From: an uncultured Clostridium sp.
GTDB taxonomy: Bacteria > Bacillota > Clostridia > Clostridiales > Clostridiaceae
Assembly: GCA_900543325.1 (NCBI GenBank)
Contig: UQQU01000008.1
Coordinates: forward strand, 1 to 57,834
DNA length: 57,834 bases
Reading direction: 5' to 3'
Every line of letters starts with the position of its first letter. The first letter of the stretch is position 1. Made by a program: the position numbers and the translations under genes. Below are positions 41,249-51,227 of the stretch, one piece after another. Under the pieces are notes generated by a model, which had not been told where the DNA came from, ran no database searches, and saw nothing but the letters and a program-made list of their open reading frames with translations.

Positions 41249-43297
41249 TTATTTAAATGTTATTTCATTTGAAGAAGAGAAAATAGAGCCTGTTGCAGAA
41301 GGTTGAACAACTTTAATAGTACTACCAACTGAACAACTATCCTTAGGGATAGAAAGTGTATTATTATCTATAAGTATTTTATCAATAGATTTTCCATCAA
41401 CATATACTATACTATAATGATTAAAGTTTTTACCTTTAATTAAAATATTATTTTCATCACTAATTTCAACACTATTAATTTCTAGATTTTTAAATCCAAC
41501 TTTATAATCCATTGAAGGAGTAAGTTTTTCATAATCAGAAGTATAATTTTTACCATAAAGCATATCATATTCTAATTGTTCAAGATATTCTTTCTTTGTA
41601 CTTTCATCAAGATTACTATTATGAAGTAAACTTAAAGTTGTATCTGGAAAAGAAAGCTTGTCTAGTATTAAAGATGTAAGATTATAAGTTTTAATATCCT
41701 TATCATCTTCTTTTAAATTCATATTATCCCAAATAACATAAGGTGTTGATTTAAGTGTATTAATAGAAATATTGCTAATATCTAGCCCTACTGCTGGAAA
41801 GTGATCTCCATAAAAAGCAATTATAGTAGGTTCATCTAAGGCATTAACAGCATCAATTAAGTTACCAACAAATTGATCCATTTCGTAAATTTGATTTATA
41901 TAGTATTCTAAGCTATTTTTATTATCTTTAGAATAATCATTAGTAATATAAATTTCTTTATCTTCTACATAATCATTAGGATATCCTCCGTGGCCTTGAA
42001 CAGAAACACCAAATATTAGGTCAGGATTATCAGTAGAAGTAATTATATTACAAATTTCATCTATTAAAACATTATCCTTTGGCCAACCTACAGGAGTTCT
42101 TTCAGGAGGAGACATACATTCTATAGGAGTAAAGCTATCAAATCCTAAATTTTTATAAACTTTATCTCTTGTATAAAATTTTCCTTCATGATTATGAAGA
42201 GCATTAGCACTATAACCTAAATTTTTTAAAGAATAAGCAAGTGATGGTATAGGTTTTTTTGAAGCTATAGTATTAAAAAGAAATTCACCTGTACCAAAAA
42301 ACTCAGTTGACATTCCAGTAATAACTTCAAATTCTGTATTAGCAGTACCTCCACCAAAGGAAGGAACAGATAATAGACCAGATGTAAAATCATCAGATAA
42401 TGCTTCAAAATTACTAACTGGATTTTTGTTTAATTCAATATCAGTTATCCAATTAGGATTTATAAAAGATTCAAGTTGAACTATTATTATATTAGGTTTA
42501 ATAATAGAAGTATCAGAATTTATTTCTTTAATAGAAGAATTATCTTTAATGATTGCTGAAGAGGTTAAAGTTTTATTATTAGAATTTTCAGCAGTTAATA
42601 TATCTAATTCATTTTTTATACATGCTATAGTATTTTTTGAATAACCATTAGGTTTAGACATTCCATTATTAACAGCACTATTATAAAAGGAATATGAAAA
42701 ACCATATTGGTTATAGCCACCAGTTATATCCCAAAAGTTTTTACTTATTATATCATTGTCTAAACCATAATTTAATAAAATTTTAAATAGTGCAAAAAAT
42801 ATAAGTAATGAGGTTATATTTCTTATATATTTAATTTTATACTTTTTACATTTAAAAAATAAGAAAGATAATATTGAAATTACTCCTATAAATAATAGTA
42901 TTATTAATATAATAGAAGATTTTGAAAGATATTGCTTACTAAGTTCTAAAGCATTTTGGATCATTCCTAAATCACTAAAAGTTAAGGGGGTTTCTCTGAA
43001 TTTAATTACAAGGTTATTTGCTATACCTAAAATAATCCAAGTTAATGAAACTAAACTAAAGGCAAACACTCTTTTTTTGAACAAAAAACATGGACTTAAG
43101 GTAAATCCTACAATTAATGAATTATATAAAAAGATTTTAAAAAAATGTCTAAAAAAGTTAAATGATGTATTTATATTTCCACGCGAAAAACATTCCACTA
43201 AAAATACTAAAATCAGCGAATATAATATGAAAAATAGTACATTTAAAGCACTTTTTTTACAGAAAATATTTTGTTTATTTAAAAAGTTTCTAATCAT
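41249..43297 (-). CDS. Lipoteichoic acid synthase-like phosphoglycerol transferase
   Basis: The 682-aa membrane protein has about five N-terminal helices (to residue about 180), then an extracellular sulfatase-fold domain. Visible are NIIIVQLESF (metal Glu276), the catalytic threonine Thr318 in SFGGGTANTEFEV, SLKNLGYSANALHNHEGKF and IAFYGDHFPAV. LtaS enzymes polymerise glycerol phosphate from phosphatidylglycerol. The C-terminus carries an extra beta-rich domain of about 100 residues (from about 580: VEISDENNILIKGKNF, IYVDGK) with the look of an IPT fold, not found in typical LtaS. It may modify a polymer other than LTA. Confidence 0.85.
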   Translation of the reverse strand: MIRNFLNKQNIFCKKSALNVLFFILYSLILVFLVECFSRGNINTSFNFFRHFFKIFLYNSLIVGFTLSPCFLFKKRVFAFSLVSLTWIILGIANNLVIKFRETPLTFSDLGMIQNALELSKQYLSKSSIILIILLFIGVISILSFLFFKCKKYKIKYIRNITSLLIFFALFKILLNYGLDNDIISKNFWDITGGYNQYGFSYSFYNSAVNNGMSKPNGYSKNTIACIKNELDILTAENSNNKTLTSSAIIKDNSSIKEINSDTSIIKPNIIIVQLESFINPNWITDIELNKNPVSNFEALSDDFTSGLLSVPSFGGGTANTEFEVITGMSTEFFGTGEFLFNTIASKKPIPSLAYSLKNLGYSANALHNHEGKFYTRDKVYKNLGFDSFTPIECMSPPERTPVGWPKDNVLIDEICNIITSTDNPDLIFGVSVQGHGGYPNDYVEDKEIYITNDYSKDNKNSLEYYINQIYEMDQFVGNLIDAVNALDEPTIIAFYGDHFPAVGLDISNISINTLKSTPYVIWDNMNLKEDDKDIKTYNLTSLILDKLSFPDTTLSLLHNSNLDESTKKEYLEQLEYDMLYGKNYTSDYEKLTPSMDYKVGFKNLEINSVEISDENNILIKGKNFNHYSIVYVDGKSIDKILIDNNTLSIPKDSCSVGSTIKVVQPSATGSIFSSSNEITFK

Positions 43298-43440
43298 TTT
43301 TCCTCCATTGGTGAAATGAGATAAGTTATTTTATTTATATTATAATAGATAAGAAAAAATAGTACAAATATATTATAAAAGTTTAAAAAATGTTAATAAA
43401 TTCAAAATATATTTGAAAAGTTTTTTATTATTATATAATT

Positions 43441-43507
43441 ATTAGGAAAACAAAGAATTTATTGGAAGTGGATTATATATAGCAGTTTTGACATCAGGAG
43501 GAATGTC
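43441..43507 (+). pseudogene. Decayed copy of the galE leader and first codons
   Basis: The bases align with 40083-40152: the ribosome site is worn (GGAAGTGG), the ATG has become ATA, and GCAGTTTTGACATCAGGAGG matches the MAVLVSGG codons with changes. Similarity ends at about 43507. Confidence 0.7.
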
Positions 43508-43814
43508 TTTAAAAAAGTCTATATATTATCATTGTAATTGATAAAAATGAAAAAGTAACAATATTAAAGGATATATTAATAAAATTATTTGATAATTTGA
43601 CAATAATTAAAAATAATAATAGTATTAATAAGAAGAATTTTATATAATTAGTTTTATGTCAATCAAATATATAATATATTAATTTAATATGAAATTAGTA
43701 TAGCAAAAAATGAGAAAAGTTAAATTTATTTAAATAAAAATAAAATATTATGGTTTGGTTGTAGATTAATGCATAATTATAATATTTTATAAAGATATAG
43801 GAGAATTTAAGATA
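43508..43814. other. AT-rich spacer before the glycan cluster
   Basis: One short open frame (about 43529-43648, including VIDKNEKVTILKD) vaguely resembles the start of a GT2 glycosyltransferase, but lacks a start signal and is too short to call. The glycan cluster promoter is presumably near 43750-43795. Nothing else seen. Confidence 0.4.
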
Positions 43815-44771
43815 ATGAATGTTTCAGTAGTAATTCCAAATTATAATGGAGAAATGTACTTGAAAGCTTGTATGGAAAGCTTAATGGAACAGTCTTTAAA
43901 AGCTGATGAGATAATAATTGTAGATAATGCATCAACGGATGAAAGTGTTAAATATATAAAAAATAGATATTCAAACATAGTTAAATTAATTTGTTTAGAA
44001 AAAAATTATGGCTTTAGTAAAGCTGTAAATGAAGGTATTAAAAATAGTAATAGTGAATTTGTTGTATTACTTAATAATGATACAGAATTACATAAAGAAT
44101 GGTTATTAGAATTATATAATTGTATAAAAGATGATGAAAGTATATTTTCCGCATGTAGCAAGATGTTAAGATTTGATAATAGAAATATAATAGATGATGC
44201 AGGAGATGAATATACTATATTTGGATGGGCTAGAAAAATAGGCGATGGAGAATTAAGTGATAAGTATAAGCAGTCAAGAGAAGTATTTTCTTCATGTGCA
44301 GGAGCAGCTATTTATAGAAAGAGCATATTTAAAAAAATAGGATTATTTGATGAGAATTTCTTTGCTTATTTAGAGGATATGGATATATCATATAGAGCTA
44401 GAATTTATGGTTATAAAAATTATTATTCAGCTAAAGCTAAGGTGTATCATATAGGAAGTGCTACTAGTGGAAGTAGACATAATTCATTTAAAGTAAAATT
44501 ATCAGCTAGAAATAGCATTTATTTAATATACAAAAATATGCACAGTATACAAATAGCGGTTAATTTTGTGTTTATATTATTAGGAATATTAATTAAATGG
44601 CTATATTTTTCTGTTAAAGGATTAGGAAGGGATTATATAAGTGGAATAATTGAAGGAATAAGAACAAGAAAAAAAATTAATAGGGTAATAGTAAAAAATA
44701 ACTTATATAACTATATAAACATTCAGAAGATGTTAGTCAAAAATACATTACACCTTTTTAAGCGAGGTTAG
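43815..44771 (+). CDS. Family 2 glycosyltransferase (rhamnosyltransferase-like)
   Basis: The 318-aa protein has a GT-A fold: VVIPNYNGEMYLKACMESL, IIVDNASTDES, the DXD-type LLNNDTELHKEW, and FFAYLEDMDISYRARIYGY with the acceptor-side acidic pair. A hydrophobic C-terminal segment (VNFVFILLGILIKWLYF) suggests membrane attachment. It resembles the transferases that add rhamnose to wall polysaccharides. It starts the glycan cluster, 5 bases before the next gene. Confidence 0.87.
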   Translation: MNVSVVIPNYNGEMYLKACMESLMEQSLKADEIIIVDNASTDESVKYIKNRYSNIVKLICLEKNYGFSKAVNEGIKNSNSEFVVLLNNDTELHKEWLLELYNCIKDDESIFSACSKMLRFDNRNIIDDAGDEYTIFGWARKIGDGELSDKYKQSREVFSSCAGAAIYRKSIFKKIGLFDENFFAYLEDMDISYRARIYGYKNYYSAKAKVYHIGSATSGSRHNSFKVKLSARNSIYLIYKNMHSIQIAVNFVFILLGILIKWLYFSVKGLGRDYISGIIEGIRTRKKINRVIVKNNLYNYINIQKMLVKNTLHLFKRG

Positions 44772-44775
44772 AATT

Positions 44776-46173
44776 ATGATTAAGCAAAATCAAAAGTTAA
44801 TAAATAAAGCATTAGTTTTTATAGATGCAGTAGTGATAATTTTATCTTTTTTATTAGCATGGTATATAAGAATTCATAGTGGAATTATGGAATTAGAAGG
44901 TGGATCACTTACTTTTAAAGAGTTTTTGATACCCGTTCTTATAATGTTGCCTATATATATAATACTATATAATTTTAAAAGGTTATATAATGCTGAAAGA
45001 ACTGTTTTTTTAAGTAAAGAGATTATAAATATATTTATTGCAAATTTATTTGGAATAGTAATATTTTCAGGGTTATTATTTGTAAATAAAACAATAGATT
45101 ATTCAAGATCATTACTTATTATATTTTTTATTATATGTACAATACTTATTTCTCTTGAAAGAGTAATTATAAGAATATCAATGAGAAGTGCAAGAAAAAA
45201 GGGACTTAATATAAGATATACAGTATTTGTAGGATATAGTGAGAGTACAGAAAAATTTAATAAGTTAATTAATGAAAATAGACATTGGGGATATAAAGTA
45301 TTAGGTGTTTTTGAGGATTATAAAATTGATTCAGAAAATTTGAATTATCTAGGGAATATACTAGAATTAGATAATTATCTTGCTGAAAATAGAGATGTAG
45401 ATGAAATAATTATAACTTTAGAGATGAAGGATTATGATAAATTAAAAAATATAATATCAATATGTGAGAAGCTTGGTATTAGAACACAAATAATTCCTAG
45501 TTATTACAAGTATTTTCCTGCTAAGCCTTATGTAGAAGAAATAGGGGGACTACCTTTAATAAATATGAGATACATACCTCTTGATAATATATTAAATAAG
45601 GCTATAAAGAGAGGAATTGATATTGTGGGTTCTTTATTAGCAATTATTATTTTTTCACCAGTAATGTTAATTATAGCTATATTAATAAAGTTAACAAGCA
45701 AGGGACCTCTAATATTTAAGCAAGAAAGAATAGGGCTTAATAGAAAGCCTTTTATTATGTATAAGTTTAGGAGTATGAGACAACAAGATCCAGAAGAAGA
45801 AAAGAAAGATTGGACAGTTAAAAATGATCCAAGAAAGACCAAAATAGGGACATTTATAAGAAAAACTAGTATTGATGAATTACCTCAATTATTTAATGTA
45901 TTAAAAGGAGACATGAGTCTTATAGGACCAAGGCCCGAAAGACCATTCTATGTAGAAAAGTTTAAAGATGAAATACCTAAGTATATGGTTAAACATCAAG
46001 TAAGACCGGGAATCACAGGCTGGGCACAAGTTAATGGATGGAGAGGTGACACATCCATAGAAAAAAGAATAGAGTGTGATATATATTACATAGAAAATTG
46101 GAGTTTAACATTAGATATAAAAATTGTTATATTAACGTTTTTTAAAGGATTTATAAATAACAATGCTTATTAG
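44776..46173 (+). CDS. Undecaprenyl-phosphate sugar phosphotransferase (WbaP-like)
   Basis: The 465-aa membrane protein starts glycan synthesis by moving a hexose 1-phosphate from a UDP-sugar to undecaprenyl phosphate. Four or five N-terminal helices, a central nucleotide-binding-like domain (about 140-265) and a C-terminal catalytic domain are visible: RGIDIVGSLLAIIIF, KQERIGLNRKPFIMYKFRSM, SIDELPQLFNVLKGDMSLIGPRPE and VRPGITGWAQVNG. Glucose or galactose as first sugar cannot be told apart here. Its stop overlaps the frame of the next gene. Confidence 0.9.
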   Translation: MIKQNQKLINKALVFIDAVVIILSFLLAWYIRIHSGIMELEGGSLTFKEFLIPVLIMLPIYIILYNFKRLYNAERTVFLSKEIINIFIANLFGIVIFSGLLFVNKTIDYSRSLLIIFFIICTILISLERVIIRISMRSARKKGLNIRYTVFVGYSESTEKFNKLINENRHWGYKVLGVFEDYKIDSENLNYLGNILELDNYLAENRDVDEIIITLEMKDYDKLKNIISICEKLGIRTQIIPSYYKYFPAKPYVEEIGGLPLINMRYIPLDNILNKAIKRGIDIVGSLLAIIIFSPVMLIIAILIKLTSKGPLIFKQERIGLNRKPFIMYKFRSMRQQDPEEEKKDWTVKNDPRKTKIGTFIRKTSIDELPQLFNVLKGDMSLIGPRPERPFYVEKFKDEIPKYMVKHQVRPGITGWAQVNGWRGDTSIEKRIECDIYYIENWSLTLDIKIVILTFFKGFINNNAY

Positions 46174-46192
46174 AAATAAAGGAGATAAAAAT

Positions 46193-47575
46193 ATGAAAAA
46201 AGCATCAAAGAGAAAGATATTTATTTTTTTGTGTACTTGTTTTGTAACTATTGCATTATTTGCGTTGTTTGAAAAATATTATTCAGTTCAACCTAATGCT
46301 GCAAAATTAACAATGAAATTAAAATCTAATAATATAGAACAATATCAAGTTTATTATGATACAAATGGAAATAAAGAATGGACAGAAGAAAATTCTATAA
46401 AGATTTTATATACGAATACAGGCAAAGAAGATAAGTTAAGCTTTGCTTTACCAATAGAAACTAAAAATATAAGAATAGATTTTGGAAGTGAAAATAAAAG
46501 TTTAGAGATAAAGAATTTAACTTTAAAAAGAAATAAGAAGTACACTTTTTCTAAAAGAGATATAGAAGAGAAAGTAGGAGAAAGTGAAGATTTGGAATAT
46601 GCTATAACAGATACAGGATTTGATATTAATGTTATAGGAAGTGATCCATATATCGAAATAGAAAATATAAGTAATCAGATAATAGATGTTACTTCAAAGC
46701 CAATGATATATGATGTCTTAATGATACTATGTTCATTAGTATTAGGATTTATAGTAGCTAATGCATTAACAGGGTTAAAAAAATCAATAAAATTTATAAA
46801 AGCATCTATAGACAATAAAGGATTAATAAAATCTTTAGCTAAAAATGATTTTAGAAATAAATATGCTTCTTCTTATTTAGGAATAGTATGGGGATTTATA
46901 AATCCACTTATAACAATATTAGTATATTGGTTTGTATTTACAGTTGGTTTTAGAAGTTCAGATGTGGGTGATGCTCCTTATACAATATGGTTTATATCAG
47001 GAATAATTCCATGGTTTTTCTTTTCAGATGCTTTAAACTCTACTAGTAATGTATTTTTAGAATATAGTTATTTAGTAAAAAAAGTTGTTTTTAAAATTGA
47101 AATATTACCTACTGTGAAAATAATATCAGCATTATTTGTACATTTATTTTTTGTCGTATTTATATATGTTTTAGGAGCAGTATATGGATATTATCCCGAT
47201 TTATATTCATTACAATTTATATATTACTCATTTGCAATGATTGTTTTAGTATTTTGTATTTCATTAATTACTTCATCTGTAATACTGTTTTTTAGGGATT
47301 TAGGTCAAATTATAGGTATAATTTTAAATGTAGGATTTTGGGCGACTCCAATAGGATGGACAATAGATATGCTACCTGGAGTTGTACAAAGAATATTTAA
47401 ATTAAATCCTATGTATTATATAGTTACAGGATATAGAGATTCTTTTATAGACAAAGTTTACTTTTGGGAAAGACCTTATGAAACTCTGTACTTTTGGGTA
47501 TTTTGTTTAGTTACTTTTTGTTTCGGGGTTAAGTTATTTAAAAAGCTAAAACCACATTTTTCAGATGTTATATAG
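46193..47575 (+). CDS. wzm: ABC-2 polysaccharide exporter permease (Wzm/TagG) with extracytoplasmic N-terminal domain
   Basis: Residues about 195-460 form a Wzm-type permease (LAKNDFRNKYASSYLGIVWGF, FFRDLGQIIGIILNVGFWATPIGW) with six helices, which exports finished lipid-linked polymers. The N-terminal 190 residues are unusual: a helix (KIFIFLCTCFVTIALFALF), a beta-rich outer domain (about 30-160), and a second helix (MIYDVLMILCSLVLGF). Ordinary Wzm proteins start at the permease. The ATG at 46193 follows AAAGGAGAT; an upstream frame overlaps the previous gene. The ATPase gene is 12 bases downstream. Confidence 0.88.
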   Translation: MKKASKRKIFIFLCTCFVTIALFALFEKYYSVQPNAAKLTMKLKSNNIEQYQVYYDTNGNKEWTEENSIKILYTNTGKEDKLSFALPIETKNIRIDFGSENKSLEIKNLTLKRNKKYTFSKRDIEEKVGESEDLEYAITDTGFDINVIGSDPYIEIENISNQIIDVTSKPMIYDVLMILCSLVLGFIVANALTGLKKSIKFIKASIDNKGLIKSLAKNDFRNKYASSYLGIVWGFINPLITILVYWFVFTVGFRSSDVGDAPYTIWFISGIIPWFFFSDALNSTSNVFLEYSYLVKKVVFKIEILPTVKIISALFVHLFFVVFIYVLGAVYGYYPDLYSLQFIYYSFAMIVLVFCISLITSSVILFFRDLGQIIGIILNVGFWATPIGWTIDMLPGVVQRIFKLNPMYYIVTGYRDSFIDKVYFWERPYETLYFWVFCLVTFCFGVKLFKKLKPHFSDVI

Positions 47576-47587
47576 AGAGGTAAATAT

Positions 47588-48829
47588 ATGAGTGAAGTAG
47601 TTATAAAAGTTAGAGATTTAGTAAAAAAATACAATATATATGATAATCCTATGGATAGATTAAAAGAGACTTTATCTATAAGACATAAATGCTATCATAG
47701 AGAATTTGTAGCTTTAAATGGATTAACATTTGATATTGAAAAAGGTGATGCTGTAGGTATATTAGGGAAAAATGGATCTGGTAAATCTACATTATTAAAA
47801 ATGATTACTGGAGTACTAACACCTACATCTGGAACTATAGAAATAAAGGGTGTTATATCAGCTATATTAGAATTAGGAACTGGTTTTAATATGGAATATA
47901 CTGGAATAGAAAATATATATTTAAATGGCACTATGCTGGGGTATACTAAGGAAGAGGTTGATTTAAGAATAAAGGATATTATTGAGTTTGCAGATATTGG
48001 GGATTTTATAAATCAGCCTGTAAAAATATATTCAAGTGGTATGTTTGCAAGATTAGCTTTTGCAGTGGCTAGTAATGTAAATCCTGATATTTTAATTGTA
48101 GATGAAGCATTAGCTGTTGGGGATACAAGATTTCAAATTAAATGTATAGAAAAAATGAAAGCATTAAAGGAACAAGGGACAACAGTATTATTTGTTTCTC
48201 ATGCAACAGAGCAAATAAAAAGATTTTGTAATAAAGCTATATGGATTAAAGATGGGATAATAGAAGCTCAAGGTGAATCAAGTGAAATAGCAGATTTGTA
48301 TGAAGATTTTATGAAATATGGCACAGTAGATAATCAAGCAGATGTTAGGATGGAGTTAAAAGAGGAAGTTGGTATAACTGAAGAAGTTGAGAAAGATAAT
48401 GGAGAATTTAAAATGCCTTCTAATGAAGATACGTTAGCTTCAATAAAAGAAGTAAAATTATCTAAAGATAAGCTAAGGACATTTGAGGATTTAGAGATTG
48501 AAATAACTTATGATATATATATAGAAAAAATAGATAGCTTCTTATTAGGAGCAGCTATATATACTCCATCGAGAGATTATATATTTGGACCAAATACATA
48601 TTTAGAAAAAGTAGAAATTCCAAATACCTTTGGAAGGCATAAAGTTGTTTATAGAATTCCTGAAATGCCTTTATTAGGAGGAACTTATACAATTGATGTA
48701 GGGATATTTACTGATGAGAGTATAGTAAATTTAGATTATAAAACAGCCGTATGTGAGTTTGTAATTGCAAATAAATACATATCAGAAGGTAAGTTTTATA
48801 TAAAACATGAATGGAAAGTTATTGAGTAA
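47588..48829 (+). CDS. wzt: ABC exporter ATPase (Wzt/TagH) with C-terminal glycan-binding domain
   Basis: The 413-aa protein powers the Wzm permease. Walker A is at 60-68 (GKNGSGKST), the signature is near IYSSGMFARLAFA, and Walker B is PDILIVDEALAVGD. The extended C-terminus (about 260-413) is a Wzt-C beta domain (IKEVKLSKDKLRTFEDLEIEI, LLGGTYTIDVGIFTD), which in known systems recognises the polymer's end. This implies an ABC-transporter pathway, with the chain completed before export, rather than Wzx/Wzy. The ATG follows AGAGAGG. Confidence 0.92.
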   Translation: MSEVVIKVRDLVKKYNIYDNPMDRLKETLSIRHKCYHREFVALNGLTFDIEKGDAVGILGKNGSGKSTLLKMITGVLTPTSGTIEIKGVISAILELGTGFNMEYTGIENIYLNGTMLGYTKEEVDLRIKDIIEFADIGDFINQPVKIYSSGMFARLAFAVASNVNPDILIVDEALAVGDTRFQIKCIEKMKALKEQGTTVLFVSHATEQIKRFCNKAIWIKDGIIEAQGESSEIADLYEDFMKYGTVDNQADVRMELKEEVGITEEVEKDNGEFKMPSNEDTLASIKEVKLSKDKLRTFEDLEIEITYDIYIEKIDSFLLGAAIYTPSRDYIFGPNTYLEKVEIPNTFGRHKVVYRIPEMPLLGGTYTIDVGIFTDESIVNLDYKTAVCEFVIANKYISEGKFYIKHEWKVIE

Positions 48830-48874
48830 AGATAATTAAATAGTTTAATAAAATTTATAGGGATGATTAATTAT

Positions 48875-51208
48875 ATGAGTAATAAAGAGTTAAAAATAAT
48901 ACGAATTGGTGGAGAACCAGTAGGTAGCATTACTATAACAAAAGAAAATAGTTATGAATTTAACCATAGATATAGCCAATTTAATATAAAAAAGATTGAG
49001 CTTTTCTTTAAAAATGTTAAAGAATTTAAAGGTAGAATAAGAGTTGAAATATTTGAAGAAGAATATAAAAGTTTAGTTGGAGAGCAAATAATAGAAAATA
49101 TAGAGGAGGGGTGGAATGAATTTGTATTACCTTATACTGTAGGAGTATTTGAAGAAAATCTTAAAATTAAAGTTAAAATAGAGAAGGGTAATTCTATTGA
49201 AATAGCTACAGATAAATATGATGCTGTTTGTATGAGATTATTATATGAAGATGTACAAGAAAGAGAGTTAGCATTAGACTTAGATAGGGTGACAAAGGAG
49301 TTAAGAAAAATTTATAATTCAAGTGGTTGGCGATACTTGGTTTCAGTTTATAGATTTAGAGATATTATAATTAACTTTTTAAAAAAAATTAAGAAGTTGG
49401 GAACTTTATTTTTTGTAGTAGTTAAAAATTTAAATAAATCAAATATAAGTAGGGCTAAAGAGTTTATAAAAGATAATGGTTTTAATTCTTTTATTAGAAA
49501 AGCAATATCTAAGTTAAAAGGAGAAAGATTACAATATAAAAATTGGATTGAAAAACATGTTGCTACTCCTACAGAGTTGGAAGTGCAAAGAAATTATGAA
49601 TTTGAATATAAGCCATTAATAAGTATTTTAATTCCAACATATAAAACACCAAAACATTTATTAATTGAAACTATGAATTCAGTTTTAAATCAAAGTTATA
49701 GTAATTGGGAGTTGTGTATTGCGGATGGAAATTCTGAAGAATCTTATATAAATGAAATGTTAGATGAATATGCAAGAAATGATAAGAGAATAAAAGTTAA
49801 ATACCTTGATGAAAATAAGGGTATAGCTGGTAATACTCAAGAATGTTATTATATGGCAACTGGAGATTACATAGGATTATTTGATCATGATGATTTATTA
49901 GAGCCTAACGCATTATTTGAAGTAGTAAAAGCGGTAAATGAAGATAGAACAATCGATTTTATATATACAGATGAGGATAAAATTAATGAGAAAAGTGACT
50001 ATAGATTTGATCCTCATTTTAAGCAAGATTTTGCGATTGATACTTTTAGAAGCTATAATTATATATGCCATTTTTCTGTATTTAGAAATGACTTAATGGC
50101 AAAAATAAATGGGTTTAGAGATGGATTTAATGGAAGTCAAGATTACGATATTATTTTAAGAGCCACTGAGGTAGCTGAAAATATTCATCATATACCTAAA
50201 ATTTTATATTCGTGGAGAGTTCATTCAGGATCTACAGCAGGAAATCCTAAGAATAAAATGTATTGCTATGATTCCGCTAAGAAAGCTTTAGATGAAGAAT
50301 TAAAAAGAAAAGGAATTAAAGGAAAAGCTAAAGACGGGAAGTATATTGGAACCTATGAGATTGAGTATGAAATAATAGATAATCCTAAAGTTTCAATATT
50401 AATACCAACAAAGGATCATATAGATGATTTAGATAGAACTATAAAGTCTATTTTAAATAATACTGAATATAAGAACTATGAAATTATAGTTATTGAAAAT
50501 AATTCAGAACAAAGTGAGACTTTTAAATATTATGAAGAAATACAAAAGCTTGATGCAGATATAAGAGTAGTAACTTGGGAAAAGGGATTTAACTACTCTG
50601 CTATAAATAATTATGGAGCTAAATTTGCAAATGGAGAGTTATTACTTTTATTAAATAATGATGTTGAGGTTATTAATAAACAATGGCTAACTAAAATGGT
50701 ATCTTTAGCACAAAGAGAAGATGTTGGGTGTGTTGGAGCCAAACTGTATTATCCGGATAATACAATTCAACACGGTGGAATAATAGTTGGGTTAGGTGGA
50801 GCTGCGGCACATGCTCATAGAGGATTCAATAAGAATGAATATGGGTATTTCTTAAGACTTGGAATTACACATAATTTAAGCGCTGTAACAGGAGCTTGTT
50901 TAATGGTTAAAAAATCAGTATTTGATGAAGTAAATGGATTAGATGAAAGCTTTGAAGTTGCGTACAATGATGTTGATTTTTGCTTAAGAGTTTTAGAAAC
51001 AGGAAGAGTAAATGTATGGACACCTTATGCTGAGTTATATCATTATGAATCTAAGAGTAGAGGTGTAGATGATTTAGCAACAAATGAAAGATTCCAAGGT
51101 GAATTCAATAGATTTAGAGAAAGATATAAGGAGTTTTTAGAAAAAGGAGATCCGTATTATAACGTAAATTTAACTTTAGATAGAGAGGATTTATCTTTAA
51201 AAGAATAG
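48875..51208 (+). CDS. Two-domain glycosyltransferase family 2 with N-terminal beta domain
   Basis: The 777-aa protein has an N-terminal beta-rich domain (about 1-125), a linker helix, and two GT-A domains. The first (about 235-460) shows ILIPTYKTPKHLLIETMNSVL, LFDHDDLLEPNALFE and IYTDEDKINE. The second (about 505-740) shows VSILIPTKDHIDDLDRTIKS, LLLLNNDVEVIN and GACLMVKKSVFDEVNGLDE. Two active sites suggest it adds two sugars, as in polymerising rhamnosyltransferases. The start is uncertain between 48863 and 48875; the latter has AGGGATGA before it. No membrane helix is evident. Confidence 0.87.
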   Translation: MSNKELKIIRIGGEPVGSITITKENSYEFNHRYSQFNIKKIELFFKNVKEFKGRIRVEIFEEEYKSLVGEQIIENIEEGWNEFVLPYTVGVFEENLKIKVKIEKGNSIEIATDKYDAVCMRLLYEDVQERELALDLDRVTKELRKIYNSSGWRYLVSVYRFRDIIINFLKKIKKLGTLFFVVVKNLNKSNISRAKEFIKDNGFNSFIRKAISKLKGERLQYKNWIEKHVATPTELEVQRNYEFEYKPLISILIPTYKTPKHLLIETMNSVLNQSYSNWELCIADGNSEESYINEMLDEYARNDKRIKVKYLDENKGIAGNTQECYYMATGDYIGLFDHDDLLEPNALFEVVKAVNEDRTIDFIYTDEDKINEKSDYRFDPHFKQDFAIDTFRSYNYICHFSVFRNDLMAKINGFRDGFNGSQDYDIILRATEVAENIHHIPKILYSWRVHSGSTAGNPKNKMYCYDSAKKALDEELKRKGIKGKAKDGKYIGTYEIEYEIIDNPKVSILIPTKDHIDDLDRTIKSILNNTEYKNYEIIVIENNSEQSETFKYYEEIQKLDADIRVVTWEKGFNYSAINNYGAKFANGELLLLLNNDVEVINKQWLTKMVSLAQREDVGCVGAKLYYPDNTIQHGGIIVGLGGAAAHAHRGFNKNEYGYFLRLGITHNLSAVTGACLMVKKSVFDEVNGLDESFEVAYNDVDFCLRVLETGRVNVWTPYAELYHYESKSRGVDDLATNERFQGEFNRFRERYKEFLEKGDPYYNVNLTLDREDLSLKE

Positions 51209-51227
51209 TAATTTTAGGAGGATTTTT

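Noticed and set aside
43529..43648. Short frame resembling a GT2 start (VIDKNEKVTILKD)
   Set aside because: About 40 codons without a start codon or ribosome site; similarity too weak in AT-rich sequence.
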